DNA of 64,000 nucleotides from positions 248,001 through 312,000 of the forward strand of contig NZ_CP046455.1 in NCBI RefSeq assembly GCF_009734425.1. The letters are read 5' to 3'. The notes beneath the pieces are model-generated. The model was not told where the DNA came from. It was given only the letters and a program-made list of their open reading frames with translations, and made no database searches. This stretch comes from Corynebacterium occultum (GTDB lineage Bacteria > Actinomycetota > Actinomycetes > Mycobacteriales > Mycobacteriaceae). This document shows positions 16,919-25,560 of this stretch, piece by piece; position 1 is the stretch's first letter; each line of letters begins with the position of its first letter. The position numbers were made by a program, and so were the translations under genes.

Positions 16919-18501
16919 CACTTAATGCCGTGGAACTCGAGATCGCCCGCAACCGGCTGGAATCCATCGCCGAGGAGGTCGGCACCGCCCTGATCCGCAC
17001 TGCCTACAGCCCCAACATCAAGGACCGGCGGGACTGCTCCGCCGGCATCTACGGCCCCGACGGGGAACTGATATCCCAGGCTGAACACATCCCCCTCCAC
17101 CTCGGACTCATGCCCACCCTGATCCGCACCACCCTGGCCGAATACGGGGCACAACGACTCCGCCCGGGGGATGTGCTGTTGACCAACAACCCTTACCTCG
17201 GTGGCTCCCACCTGCCCGACATGTGCGTGATCACCCCGGTCTTCCAGGAAGACCGGATCGTGGCGGTGATCGCCAACATGGCCCACCACGTTGATGTCGG
17301 CGGTCAGACACCGGGATCCATGTCCACCCGATCCACCGAGATCTTCCAGGAGGGCATCCGGATCCCGCCCCTGAAACTCTTCGCCCGAGGAGAACTACAG
17401 GAAGAGCTGCTCCAACTGCTGTTGATGAATATCCGCACCAGAGACAAGACCCGCGGGGACCTCATGGCACAGGTGGCGGCCAACCGGCTGGGCACCCGGC
17501 GCGTACAGGAACTGCTGGAAGAGTGGGGTGTGGCGGGCTTCCACACCGCCTGCCACGCCCTGGTCGACTACGCCGAGCGGCGCACCCGGTCCGCCATCCG
17601 CGAACTTCCCGACGGCCGGGGCAGCTTCACCGACCACCTCGAACACACCGGGGTGCATCCTGAGCAGCTGCCCATCGCCGCCACCGTCACGGTCCGCGGA
17701 GATGAGATCGAGGTGGACTTCTCCGACACCTGCGATCAGGTGCCTGGGGCGGTGAACTGTTCCCGGGCGGTGGCCACCGCCTGCGTGGCCTATGTGCTCA
17801 AATCCCTGAGCGATCCCAGCCTGCCCTCCAACGCGGGCCTCACCCACCCCATCAAGGTGATCACCCGCCCCGGCAGCCTGGTGCACGCCGTCTTTCCCGC
17901 ACCGGTGGCACACGGCAATATCCAGACCTCCCAGCGCATCGTGGACACCCTCTTCGGTGCCTTCGAAACCTTCACCCAGGGCCTGGTTCCGGCAGCCTCC
18001 TCCGGCTCGATGAGCATGCTCACCATCGGGGGAATGGACCCTTCAAGCGGGGAGTACTACTCCTATGTGGAGACCTACGGCGGGGGGCAGGGTGCCTTCC
18101 CCGACCAGGCTGGTGCCAGCGCCACCCACACCCACATGACCAACACCCGCAACACCCCCTGCGAGGTCATTGAGCGGGAATATCCACTGCTGGTGGAGAG
18201 CTACCGCATTCTGCCGGACACCGGTGGGGACGGTCGGCACCGGGGTGGGAACGGCCTGGAAAGAACACTGCGGCTCAGGTCAGGCAGCGCCATCGTCACC
18301 GTCGGTACCGAAAGAGTCAGCAGCGGACCCTGGGGCCTGCATGGTGGGGAACCCGGCACGCCAGCCGGGGTGCAGCACCATGGCACCGAGGGTGTGCGTG
18401 ACCTGGAATCAATGTCCCGGGTGGAATTGCGCGCCGGGGAGGCCATCTCGATCCGCACCGCCGGTGGCGGTGGGTACGGAGCGTCGATAAGCGGTTCTTA
18501 G
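16915..18501 (+). CDS. hyuB: Hydantoinase/oxoprolinase subunit B (HyuB family)
   Basis: 528 residues, the partner of the A subunit. LLTNNPYLGGSHLPDM and ANMAHHVDVGG near residues 85-125 are characteristic of Hydantoinase_B. The C-terminal glycine-rich GGGGYG tail is also typical. It is translationally coupled to hyuA and ends in a four-base overlap with the convergent oxidoreductase. No transporter or regulator for a hydantoin pathway lies beside it, so the substrate remains open. Confidence 0.85.
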   Translation: MTLNAVELEIARNRLESIAEEVGTALIRTAYSPNIKDRRDCSAGIYGPDGELISQAEHIPLHLGLMPTLIRTTLAEYGAQRLRPGDVLLTNNPYLGGSHLPDMCVITPVFQEDRIVAVIANMAHHVDVGGQTPGSMSTRSTEIFQEGIRIPPLKLFARGELQEELLQLLLMNIRTRDKTRGDLMAQVAANRLGTRRVQELLEEWGVAGFHTACHALVDYAERRTRSAIRELPDGRGSFTDHLEHTGVHPEQLPIAATVTVRGDEIEVDFSDTCDQVPGAVNCSRAVATACVAYVLKSLSDPSLPSNAGLTHPIKVITRPGSLVHAVFPAPVAHGNIQTSQRIVDTLFGAFETFTQGLVPAASSGSMSMLTIGGMDPSSGEYYSYVETYGGGQGAFPDQAGASATHTHMTNTRNTPCEVIEREYPLLVESYRILPDTGGDGRHRGGNGLERTLRLRSGSAIVTVGTERVSSGPWGLHGGEPGTPAGVQHHGTEGVRDLESMSRVELRAGEAISIRTAGGGGYGASISGS

Positions 18502-19466
18502 CGGACCTCGAGCACGATCTTGCCGGTCACGGCGCTGTCTTCCAGCAGATCCAGGGCCTGGCCTGCCTCGGAGAGGGGGAGGGTGCGGTCGATCTGGTGG
18601 GTGATGCGGCCATCAGCGAGCATCGGCCAGATGTGCTCGATGGTCTGGGCGACGATATTCGCCTTGTCCGCCAGGTCGCGGCTGCGCAGTGCGGTGGCGG
18701 AGATGTTCAGGCGCTTATTCAGCATGAGCCCCAGGTTGAGCTCCCCCTTGCGACCCCCCTGCAGACCGATGGTGACCATGTGACCGTCCTTGGCCAGCGC
18801 GGTGAGGTTCTGGTTGAGGTATTTTGCGCCGATGATGTCGAGAATGACATCCACCTTGTTCTTCAGCACCTCCGCGAAATCCTCCTCGCGGTAGTTGATG
18901 AGGATATCGGCACCCAGTTCCTTGCAGGTGGCCAGCTTCTCGGCGGAACCTGCGGTGACCGCGACGGTGGCACCCAGGGCCTTGCCCATCTGGATGGCGA
19001 AGGTGCCGATGCCGCCCGCCCCACCGTGGATCAGGAAGGTCTGGCCCTTCTTCAGGCCGGCGAGCATGCCGATATTGGACCAGACGGTGCAGGCCACCTC
19101 CACGATGGAAGCCGCCTCCACCATGGAGTAGCCCTCCGGGATCGGCATGAGCTGCCCCTCGGGGACCGCCACGTACTCCGCATAACCACCACCCGCCAGC
19201 AGGCAGGCCACCTTCTCACCCTTGCTGCGTCCGGTGGTGCCCGGATCCTCGATCACACCGGCACACTCCAGGCCGAGGAACTCGGAGGCTCCCGGGGGAA
19301 CCGGATAATTGCCCTGGGACTGGAGCAGATCAGCGCGGTTCACACCGGCAGCATGGACCTTGACCAGCACCTCCCCGTCCTGGAGCTCGGGCGTGGGCAC
19401 CTCCGCCAAGTTCAGCTGGGCCTTCGGGTTTGTTTCAGTGGGTTCAATGAGAGTGATTGCCTTCAT
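18498..19466 (-). CDS. Zinc-independent quinone oxidoreductase-like dehydrogenase
   Basis: 322 residues, medium-chain dehydrogenase family of the quinone oxidoreductase/enoyl reductase branch. The N-terminal GroES-like fold has AAGVNRADLLQSQGNYP, and the NADPH site is HGGAGGIGTFAIQ. The zinc-ligand cysteines of classical alcohol dehydrogenases are absent, as expected for this branch. It corresponds to the oxidoreductase next to the aminotransferase-like gene in mycobacteria (Rv3777 type). Here hyuAB lies between the two. Physiological substrate unknown. Confidence 0.82.
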   Translation of the reverse strand: MKAITLIEPTETNPKAQLNLAEVPTPELQDGEVLVKVHAAGVNRADLLQSQGNYPVPPGASEFLGLECAGVIEDPGTTGRSKGEKVACLLAGGGYAEYVAVPEGQLMPIPEGYSMVEAASIVEVACTVWSNIGMLAGLKKGQTFLIHGGAGGIGTFAIQMGKALGATVAVTAGSAEKLATCKELGADILINYREEDFAEVLKNKVDVILDIIGAKYLNQNLTALAKDGHMVTIGLQGGRKGELNLGLMLNKRLNISATALRSRDLADKANIVAQTIEHIWPMLADGRITHQIDRTLPLSEAGQALDLLEDSAVTGKIVLEVR

Positions 19467-19548
19467 GCCCTCCCAGGGTAGGGGAAGTTTCGACTCCGGG
19501 GCGCGTCAGGTAATCTGATGGGGTTGGTACCGGTGAGGTACCGGCCAG

Positions 19549-19633
19549 GGAGACGTGACAGAGCGGCCGAATGTACTGGTCTTGAAAACCAGCGATGGGA
19601 AACCATCCGCGGGTTCAAATCCCGCCGTCTCCG
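19549..19633 (+). tRNA. tRNA-Ser (UGA)
   Basis: Acceptor GGAGACG pairs with CGTCTCC. The anticodon loop CTTGAAA gives TGA, and a long variable arm and T-loop GGTTCAAATCC are present. The discriminator is G. Confidence 0.95.
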
Positions 19634-19639
19634 CCGATC

Positions 19640-19673
19640 CCCCGTTCACGGTATGCACCGTGAGCGGGGTTTT
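19640..19673 (+). terminator. Terminator after tRNA-Ser
   Basis: CCCCGTTCACGGT pairs with ACCGTGAGCGGGG and is followed by four T. Confidence 0.85.
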
Positions 19674-19696
19674 CTGCTTTCCACCCGGGTCTGGGG

Positions 19697-20119
19697 CTAA
19701 CGTCGCTTCGAACTCAGCATCCCGCTCAGCGGACCCAGCAGCCAGTTCACCAGCGCCATGATCACCGCACCCCAGAAGGCGTCCATGAAGGTGTCAATGG
19801 ACAGCCCCAGTCCCAGCTGCTGGGAGATCCACTCCGCCAGCAGGAAAATCACCGCATTGATCACCAGGGCGAAAAGCCCCAGGGTGATGATCGTGATCGG
19901 CAGACCAATCAGATTCAACACCGGTTTGACCAGCATATTCAGCAGCACAATCACCGCTGCGACCGCCAGGAACACCAGCTGCCGGTCATAGGAGCCGTCC
20001 CCAGCCAGAATGGTATCCGGGGTGGCGATGGTGACACCCTCCACGAATAGGGTGACCACCCAGAGCGCAATGGCGGTGCCCACGGATCGGACAAGCAGAT
20101 TCCACAGTCCAGTTAACAT
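19697..20119 (-). CDS. Phage-holin-superfamily (DUF360-like) membrane protein
   Basis: 140 residues with four hydrophobic segments (about 8-30, 48-65, 68-95 and 112-130). The stretch LNMLVKPVLNLIGLPITIIT is the hallmark of the Phage_holin_4_2 (mycobacterial TMEM) family. Despite the family name these are ordinary chromosomal membrane proteins of unknown role, and no other phage gene is nearby. It ends close to the tRNA-Ser terminator and starts 9 bases downstream of the moeB-like gene's stop, so it may be the last gene of that operon. Confidence 0.8.
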   Translation of the reverse strand: MLTGLWNLLVRSVGTAIALWVVTLFVEGVTIATPDTILAGDGSYDRQLVFLAVAAVIVLLNMLVKPVLNLIGLPITIITLGLFALVINAVIFLLAEWISQQLGLGLSIDTFMDAFWGAVIMALVNWLLGPLSGMLSSKRR

Positions 20120-20128
20120 GCCCCGATC

Positions 20129-21229
20129 CTAACCCTGCCGATCCAACCAGGCATCGATCCCGCCGGCCAGACTCACCGGCCCCGAAACCCCCGCCTCCTG
20201 CAGCGCACGCACCGCCTTCGCCGAACGCACTCCACCGGCACAGTAGATCACCACCGGGGCATCAGCATGCACCCCCGCAGGCACAAAACCCTCCTCGGTG
20301 ATCCGGGCCAGCGGCACATTCACCGCGCCGGGAATGATGAAGTTCGCGAACTCCTCCGGTTCCCGCACATCAATCAGGAGCGCACCCTCGGGGATCTCGG
20401 ACACCTCCGGCACCCCGCTTTGCGACGCCCCGCCCACCCCGCTCGGCACCATGATCCCGGTTTCCACGGGGCCCTCGGCCCGCAGCTTCGCCACGGTCTC
20501 CGGGTTGCCGACCACCGGGATGTACTCCCACCGCCCACTGAGCGAGGAGTAATAACCCAGCTTGCCCATCAGGGGTTCCCCGATGGCGGTGATCAGCTTC
20601 AGCGCCTCCATCGCCATGGTGGAACCCATGACACCCACCAGGGGGCCCAACACCCCGGCCTGGGAGCAGCTGGGCACGGAACCTGCGGGTGGTGGGGTGG
20701 GGAAGAGGTCCTCATAGACCGGGCCATGATCAGCCCAGAACACGGAGATCTGGGCGTCGAAACCCAGGATCGAGGCCCACACATGGGGGATCCTCAGCTG
20801 GGCGCAGGCTGCGGAGGCCACATGCCGGGTGGCGAAATTATCGCTGCCATCCAGCACCACATCGGCCCCTTCAAGTACCTGCCGGGCATTTTCCCAGGTC
20901 AAACGTTCCTGGAAGAGCTCAATCTCACTATCAGGATTCAGCTCCAGCATCTCCCGGCGGGCCGAGGAAGCCTTGAATTCACCCACCGCGGCGGTGCGGT
21001 GGATGACCTGGCGGTGCAGGTTGGACAGATCCACCACATCATCATCGATGATGGTGACCTTCCCGACTCCGGCCCCGGCCAGATAGAGCAGGGCAGGGGA
21101 GCCCAACCCACCGGCACCGATCACGGCGACGTGGGCGTCGAGAAGCTTCTGCTGGCCGGCCGGGCCGAAACCACCGAGGGTGATCTGGCGTCGGTAGCGG
21201 GCCACCTGGGCAGGGTTCAGTTCCTTCAT
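20129..21229 (-). CDS. moeZ: Sulfur-carrier adenylyltransferase/sulfurtransferase (MoeB/MoeZ)
   Basis: 366 residues. The N-terminal ThiF/MoeB domain has the ATP site GAGGLGSPALLYLAGAGVG and DGSDNFATR, and it adenylates the C-terminal Gly-Gly of MoaD-type carriers. The C-terminal rhodanese domain carries the active-site loop YCAGGVRS, whose Cys would hold the persulfide. The start is ATG at 21227-21229, overlapping the moaE stop (ATGA). The zinc-ligand CxxC pairs usual for MoeB are not obvious. It belongs to the molybdopterin operon; MoeZ proteins also serve thiamine and cysteine routes. Confidence 0.85.
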   Translation of the reverse strand: MKELNPAQVARYRRQITLGGFGPAGQQKLLDAHVAVIGAGGLGSPALLYLAGAGVGKVTIIDDDVVDLSNLHRQVIHRTAAVGEFKASSARREMLELNPDSEIELFQERLTWENARQVLEGADVVLDGSDNFATRHVASAACAQLRIPHVWASILGFDAQISVFWADHGPVYEDLFPTPPPAGSVPSCSQAGVLGPLVGVMGSTMAMEALKLITAIGEPLMGKLGYYSSLSGRWEYIPVVGNPETVAKLRAEGPVETGIMVPSGVGGASQSGVPEVSEIPEGALLIDVREPEEFANFIIPGAVNVPLARITEEGFVPAGVHADAPVVIYCAGGVRSAKAVRALQEAGVSGPVSLAGGIDAWLDRQG

Positions 21230-21687
21230 TCCAACCCCACCCACTGTGTCTTGCCGTCCGTGAGCAGCTGTTCCTTCCAGATCGGCACCTCCGCCTTCAC
21301 CCGATCCGCCAGTTCGGAAGCCGCCTGGAAGGCATCCCCGCGGTGGGCGGCGGCGGCGAGCACCACGAAGGCCAGCTCCCCGATCTGCAGGTCACCGGTG
21401 CGGTGGGCGGTCCACAACCGGGTCTTCGGATGCTGGACCACAACCTCTGCAGCCACCTCCCTGATCCGCTCCCCGGCACTGGGGTGCGCGGTATAACTCA
21501 GGTTGGCCACCCGCTGCCCACCATCATGGTCACGGACGATGCCTTCGAAGGTGACCAGTGCGCCCATCGCCTCCCGGAGGGTGTCGCGGCGAGCCTGGGG
21601 CAGCAGCTCCTCGATCGGGCTTTCTGTCATCCGGGCGTCGATGAGTTTCCCGGTCTGTTCCGCCACATAGGCCGGATCAGTGCTCAT
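21226..21687 (-). CDS. moaE: Molybdopterin synthase large subunit MoaE
   Basis: 153 residues. With MoaD it converts precursor Z (cPMP) to molybdopterin. The family core is visible as GALVTFEGIVRDHDGG, LSYTAHP, HRTGDLQIGE and the terminal VPIWKEQ. The ATG at 21685-21687 follows GGAGGGAA. It overlaps moaB upstream by 11 bases and moeZ downstream by four, so all are made from one message. Confidence 0.92.
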   Translation of the reverse strand: MSTDPAYVAEQTGKLIDARMTESPIEELLPQARRDTLREAMGALVTFEGIVRDHDGGQRVANLSYTAHPSAGERIREVAAEVVVQHPKTRLWTAHRTGDLQIGELAFVVLAAAAHRGDAFQAASELADRVKAEVPIWKEQLLTDGKTQWVGLE

Positions 21688-22159
21688 GATTTCCCTCCAA
21701 TTGTTCGGTGATGTGGCCCAGGATCGGGGCCAGGATGGCCACCCCATCCCGGACCCCGCCGGTGGAACCCGGCAAGGTCATCACAAAGGTGCGCCCGATT
21801 GTTCCAGCCACCGCACGGGAAAGCACGGCTGTGGCGATCTTCTCCTGGCCCAGATCCCAGAAAGCATGCACAATTCCCGGCAGCTCCCGATCCAGATGAG
21901 GGCTGACCGCCTCCACCGTCCGATCATCCGGGGACAACCCCGTCCCACCCGAGGTCAGCAGCACAGCGGGCAGCTTCTCCGGGGAGCTCAAGAGCTTCGC
22001 CATGCTCGCGGGCATATCCGCATCCTTAACCACCAGGGCATCCGGGGTCTCAAAACCCTGCTCCCGCAGGAAATTCACCAGGATGGGGCCGGAACGGTCC
22101 TCATATTCCCCGGCGGCGGCGCGGGTGGAGGAGACAATGACCAGTCCTGTTTTGGGCAC
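21677..22159 (-). CDS. moaB: Molybdopterin adenylyltransferase MoaB/Mog
   Basis: 160 residues from GTG at 22157-22159, preceded by AGAAGGA. The MoCF-binding domain shows LLTSGGTGLSPDDRTVEA and MTLPGSTGGVRDG, the molybdopterin-binding loops. It activates molybdopterin by adenylation before metal insertion by MoeA, whose gene ends 11 bases upstream of it. Confidence 0.9.
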   Translation of the reverse strand: MPKTGLVIVSSTRAAAGEYEDRSGPILVNFLREQGFETPDALVVKDADMPASMAKLLSSPEKLPAVLLTSGGTGLSPDDRTVEAVSPHLDRELPGIVHAFWDLGQEKIATAVLSRAVAGTIGRTFVMTLPGSTGGVRDGVAILAPILGHITEQLEGNHEH

Positions 22160-22169
22160 GTTTTTCCTT

Positions 22170-23354
22170 CTAGAAAGGGTAGATGGTGACAGGATCCCCG
22201 GCGCGCAGCTGCGCCCCACCGGGAATACGGATCAGACAGTTCGCCCCCGCAGCGCGGGCCAGCAGGTGGGAACCCGCCCCACTGAGCGGGGTGGCCTCAA
22301 GCTGCGTGTCGACGACGCGGTGCGTGCCGCGACGCAGCTGGGTGCGCCCCTCAGCGAGCCCCGGGGTGTCCACGGACAGTCGGGCGCTCAGCGGTTCAGG
22401 GGCCTCACCCAGCAGGGGTGCGACAAAAAGGCGGAAGCTGACCAGCGTGGAGATCGGATTGCCGGGAAGACAGATTACCGGTACCCCCTCAAAAAGCGCG
22501 AAACCCTGGGGGCCACCGGGCTGCTGGGCGACATGCCCGAACCAGGCCCCGGGCTGGATTTCCAGAACCTGTCGGATCACCTCGAACTTGCCGTGGCTGA
22601 TGCCGCCCGAGGTGATCACCGCATCCGGTTCATGCTGCGCGATGGCTTCCTTCAGCTCGCGCCCCAATTTCCCGGGATCATCATCGGTGAGGATCCGATG
22701 GGCCACCTCAATTCCGGCGGCCTCACAGAGAGCCTGCAGCATCGGCCCATTGGAATCCGGGATGGAGGCCACACCTTGACTGCCGATCTCCGCACCACCA
22801 CTGCAGATCAACACCCTGGTGCGAGGATGGACCTCCACCTCCTTCAGGGACTGGCTGGCCAGCAGGCCGATATCCAGGGGGCCGAGCAGATGGCCGGCCG
22901 GTAACAGGGGGGTGCCTGCGCTGATATCTGAAGCCGCCCTGCGGATGAACTGTCCCACCGGAATGACCGGCACCTCAACCAACTCGCCTTCGGCGGCGAA
23001 CTCCTGCGGTGAGCACCGCTCCACGGGCACGATCCCGGCAGTTTCGGCAGGGACCTTCGCCCCGGTCATGATGGGGGCGATGGCTTCGGTGAGCCCCACC
23101 GGGTAGCTGAGATCCGGGTCCTGGCCGGCAGCGATGGTGGGCCCCACCGGGAAACTGGCCGGGGTTCGCGCCAGCTGTGTCGCAGAGAGGGCATAACCGT
23201 CCATCTGGGAGTTGTCGAAGCGCGGGGAATCCTCGCGGGCCCTGACCTCCCCGGCCAACCGATGGCCGGATGCGCCGATGAGCGGGATCGTGATGACGGG
23301 GCGCGGCGGCACCAGCTGCCGCAGGTCGGCGAGATGATCCTCGGGTGTACGCAT
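22170..23354 (-). CDS. moeA: Molybdopterin molybdotransferase MoeA
   Basis: 394 residues. MoeA inserts molybdate into adenylated molybdopterin. The sequence has FDNSQMDGYAL near residue 50, the MoCF domain loop ITSGGISHGKFE (usually ...GVSxGxxD) near residue 245 and CLPGNPIST near 300. It is the first gene of the minus-strand Moco operon and lies divergent from moaD with about 100 bases between them. Confidence 0.9.
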   Translation of the reverse strand: MRTPEDHLADLRQLVPPRPVITIPLIGASGHRLAGEVRAREDSPRFDNSQMDGYALSATQLARTPASFPVGPTIAAGQDPDLSYPVGLTEAIAPIMTGAKVPAETAGIVPVERCSPQEFAAEGELVEVPVIPVGQFIRRAASDISAGTPLLPAGHLLGPLDIGLLASQSLKEVEVHPRTRVLICSGGAEIGSQGVASIPDSNGPMLQALCEAAGIEVAHRILTDDDPGKLGRELKEAIAQHEPDAVITSGGISHGKFEVIRQVLEIQPGAWFGHVAQQPGGPQGFALFEGVPVICLPGNPISTLVSFRLFVAPLLGEAPEPLSARLSVDTPGLAEGRTQLRRGTHRVVDTQLEATPLSGAGSHLLARAAGANCLIRIPGGAQLRAGDPVTIYPF

Positions 23355-23456
23355 ATAACCCCTCTCCCACTAGGTGATTTCCTACCTCGCCCACGTTACC
23401 TGCCGCGCCGGACATGGCATGCTGGGAAGCACCTCAGAAGAGAAAGGAAACCCGAC

Positions 23457-23714
23457 GTGGAGGTCCATTACTTCGCCGCCGCCCGAGCCGCCCGCGGCAC
23501 CGCCCAGGAAACCCTCGAGCAGGTTCCCGCCACCCTTGCCGAACTGCTGTCCCAGCTGGCGGCAGACAACGGGGGAACCACCGAAGCAGGGATGAACCTG
23601 GCGGAGATCTTCGAACGCTGCACCTTCCTCGTGGACGGTGCAAAGGCCGAGTCCACCATGGCCCTGGCTGGGGCGCACCGGGTGGATGTGCTGCCACCCT
23701 TCGCCGGTGGCTAG
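23457..23714 (+). CDS. moaD: Molybdopterin synthase small subunit MoaD-like
   Basis: 85 residues from GTG with GAAAGGAAA upstream. It has a beta-grasp fold and ends in PPFAGG; the terminal Gly-Gly is the site of adenylation and thiocarboxylate formation. The start (YFAAARAARG) matches the MoaD family. It is divergent from moeA and the rest of the Moco operon. Its stop shares CTAG with the convergent aminotransferase. Confidence 0.88.
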   Translation: MEVHYFAAARAARGTAQETLEQVPATLAELLSQLAADNGGTTEAGMNLAEIFERCTFLVDGAKAESTMALAGAHRVDVLPPFAGG

Positions 23715-24754
23715 AGCTGGGAGCTCAAGTTCAACTTCTCCCACGCCCGGAGGAAGATCTCATTCTCCTCCGGGGAGGCGACCGTCACCCGCAGTCCCTC
23801 CGGGAAAGCACGCACCAGCACCTGTTCCTGGCTGAGTGCTGCGGCGATGGGGGCGGCATTGGCGGTGGGCAACCAGATGAAGTTCGCCTCCGAGTGGCGG
23901 GCCCCGGTTGCTGCTGCCACGCGATCCCGTTCCTGGACGATGATCTCGGTGCGTTCCAGCAGCTCATCCGCTGCTGCCAGGGAGGCGATCGCGCCGGCCT
24001 GGGCGACGCTGTTCACCGCGAAGGGGATGGCCACCTTATTCAGTGTGGCGATCAGCTCTGCGGAGCCGAAGGCATAACCCACCCGCACCCCGGCGAGCCC
24101 ATAAGCCTTGGAGAAGGTGCGCAGGCCGATCAGGTTCGGATAGCGGGTGATGGCCTCAGTGGCCAGGGGGGTGTCCTCGCTGCGGACATACTCGACATAG
24201 GCCTCATCCAGGCCGACCAGCACATTCTGCGGCACCTTCACCATGAAATCCTCGAACTCCGCCGAGCTCATCAAGGCTCCCGAGGGGTTGTTCGGGTTGC
24301 AGAGGAAGATCACCCGGGTGCGCTCCGTGATGGCGGCAGCCATCGCATCCAGATCATGACGGCCATCCTCAAGCAACGGGATGGGCACCGGGGTGGCGCC
24401 CACCACGCTGGCGAAGATCGGGTAGGCCTCGAAACTACGCCAGGGGAAGAGCACCTCATCGCCCGGGCCAGCAGCGATCTGCACCAGCTGCTGACACAGT
24501 GCGGAAGAACCGCAACCCACCGCGATCTGCTCCGGGGTCAGCTCCAGATGCTCAGCCAGGGCAGTGCGTAGTTCCACCGCGCCCATGTCCGGGTAGCGGT
24601 TTGCCCCGGCCGCAGCTTCGGCCATTGCCCGGGCCGCGGCTGACAGCGGGGGAGTGGACACCTCATTGGAGGAAAGCTTCAGCGCCTCGGGTAGCCGCTT
24701 GCCGGGGACGTAGGCAGGGATGTCGGCGAGGTCAGCACGTGTCAGGGAGCTCAT
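23711..24754 (-). CDS. Aromatic/histidinol-phosphate aminotransferase (HisC2/Pat type)
   Basis: 347 residues, class I aminotransferase. CNPNNPSG and the PLP-lysine motif TFSKAYGLAGVRVGY are intact. The sequence is closest in style to the second HisC-like enzyme of actinobacteria, which acts on phenylpyruvate or prephenate rather than in histidine synthesis. tyrA lies nearby on the same strand, which fits an aromatic amino acid role. ATG at 24752-24754 is used; a further ATG lies 9 bases upstream. Confidence 0.82.
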   Translation of the reverse strand: MSSLTRADLADIPAYVPGKRLPEALKLSSNEVSTPPLSAAARAMAEAAAGANRYPDMGAVELRTALAEHLELTPEQIAVGCGSSALCQQLVQIAAGPGDEVLFPWRSFEAYPIFASVVGATPVPIPLLEDGRHDLDAMAAAITERTRVIFLCNPNNPSGALMSSAEFEDFMVKVPQNVLVGLDEAYVEYVRSEDTPLATEAITRYPNLIGLRTFSKAYGLAGVRVGYAFGSAELIATLNKVAIPFAVNSVAQAGAIASLAAADELLERTEIIVQERDRVAAATGARHSEANFIWLPTANAAPIAAALSQEQVLVRAFPEGLRVTVASPEENEIFLRAWEKLNLSSQL

Positions 24755-24837
24755 GGGCCTCAAGCATATACGGGGGCAGCTGCGAAGCTTGTGTGATGCT
24801 TTTGGGTGCGGAGGTTTCCCCGGCTGTGCCAGCGGGT

Positions 24838-24867
24838 TTGGAGAGTCTGGCGTCCGCTGGCTAAGAT
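24838..24867 (+). promoter_or_regulatory. Promoter of tRNA-Ser(GCU)
   Basis: TTGGAG and TAAGAT are separated by 18 bases and lie 33 bases before the mature 5' end. Confidence 0.5.
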
Positions 24868-24899
24868 ACTGTGAGGTTTACCGCTTAAGGTAAATCGCT

Positions 24900-24988
24900 G
24901 GAGGCGTGCCAGAGCGGCCGAATGGGGCTCACTGCTAATGAGTTGTCCTCTTAACGGAGGACCGGAGGTTCAAATCCTCTCGTCTCCG
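24900..24988 (+). tRNA. tRNA-Ser (GCU)
   Basis: Acceptor GGAGGCG pairs with CGTCTCC (one G-T). Anticodon GCT lies in CTCACTGCTAATGAG, followed by a long variable arm and T-loop GGTTCAAATCC. Confidence 0.95.
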
Positions 24989-25064
24989 CCAGCTTATGAA
25001 TATGCTGTGTCCCGGCGCTGCAGTGCAGTGCCGGGAAAACAGAAAACCAGTTCAACCGGGGATT

Positions 25065-25093
25065 TTGACTCTCAGGTTGGGTGGATATAGGCT
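25065..25093 (+). promoter_or_regulatory. Promoter of the first tRNA-Arg
   Basis: TTGACT (25065-25070), a 17-base spacer and TAGGCT (25088-25093), 25 bases before the tRNA. Confidence 0.55.
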
Positions 25094-25117
25094 GAACCCG
25101 TTCCACTTGTGGAAACT

Positions 25118-25190
25118 GCGCCCGTAGCTCAACGGATAGAGCATCTGACTACGGATCAGAAGGTTGGGGGTTCGAATCCCTCCGGGCGCA
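25118..25190 (+). tRNA. tRNA-Arg (ACG), copy 1
   Basis: Acceptor GCGCCCG pairs with CGGGCGC. Anticodon ACG lies in CTGACTACGGATCAG. Discriminator A is followed by an encoded CCA. It is identical to the tRNA at 27343. Confidence 0.96.
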
Positions 25191-25202
25191 CCAACAGGAA
25201 GA

Positions 25203-25234
25203 CCCCGCACAGAAGAAATTCTGGGCGGGGTTTT
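25203..25234 (+). terminator. Terminator after tRNA-Arg copy 1
   Basis: CCCCGCACAGAA pairs with TTCTGGGCGGGG and is followed by four T. The same hairpin follows tRNA-Arg copy 2. Confidence 0.88.
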
Positions 25235-25560
25235 CGCGTACCCTCCGCCAAGCCTTCCCCGGAGGAGTTCTGCTAATCCTGCAATATTTTATATGTGCAG
25301 GTGGTGAGTGCAGGGGGGGGGAATCTTGAACCAGCTCTTTTTCGCCGAACTTTCAGTCCCATTCCATTGTAGATTGAAAATGGATAGAGTCTCGTGAGTC
25401 TGGTCGCATCCCTATCCCGCTCCGTCTCCGATCTTCCGTGGTCGAATCAATCCTCGGGGGTGGGGTGGTGGCCCGGCTCCTTAGCCTCACCGTGATCGAA
25501 ACTGCGGCCACCCTCGCCGCAGGGGCCTTTGGCAGCACCGACAGTAGAAAAGGATGCGTC
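25235..25560 (+). other. Leader region of the dicarboxylate transporter gene
   Basis: 326 bases with no clear gene. A frame open from 25438 joins the transporter but codes for nothing membrane-like and lacks a ribosome-binding site. A run of nine G occurs near 25312-25320. It presumably holds the promoter of the transporter gene; none stands out. Confidence 0.5.

Noticed and set aside
19697..20119. Phage-holin family name taken as a sign of a prophage
   Set aside because: The family is mostly chromosomal membrane proteins, and no integrase, capsid or lysin gene is nearby.
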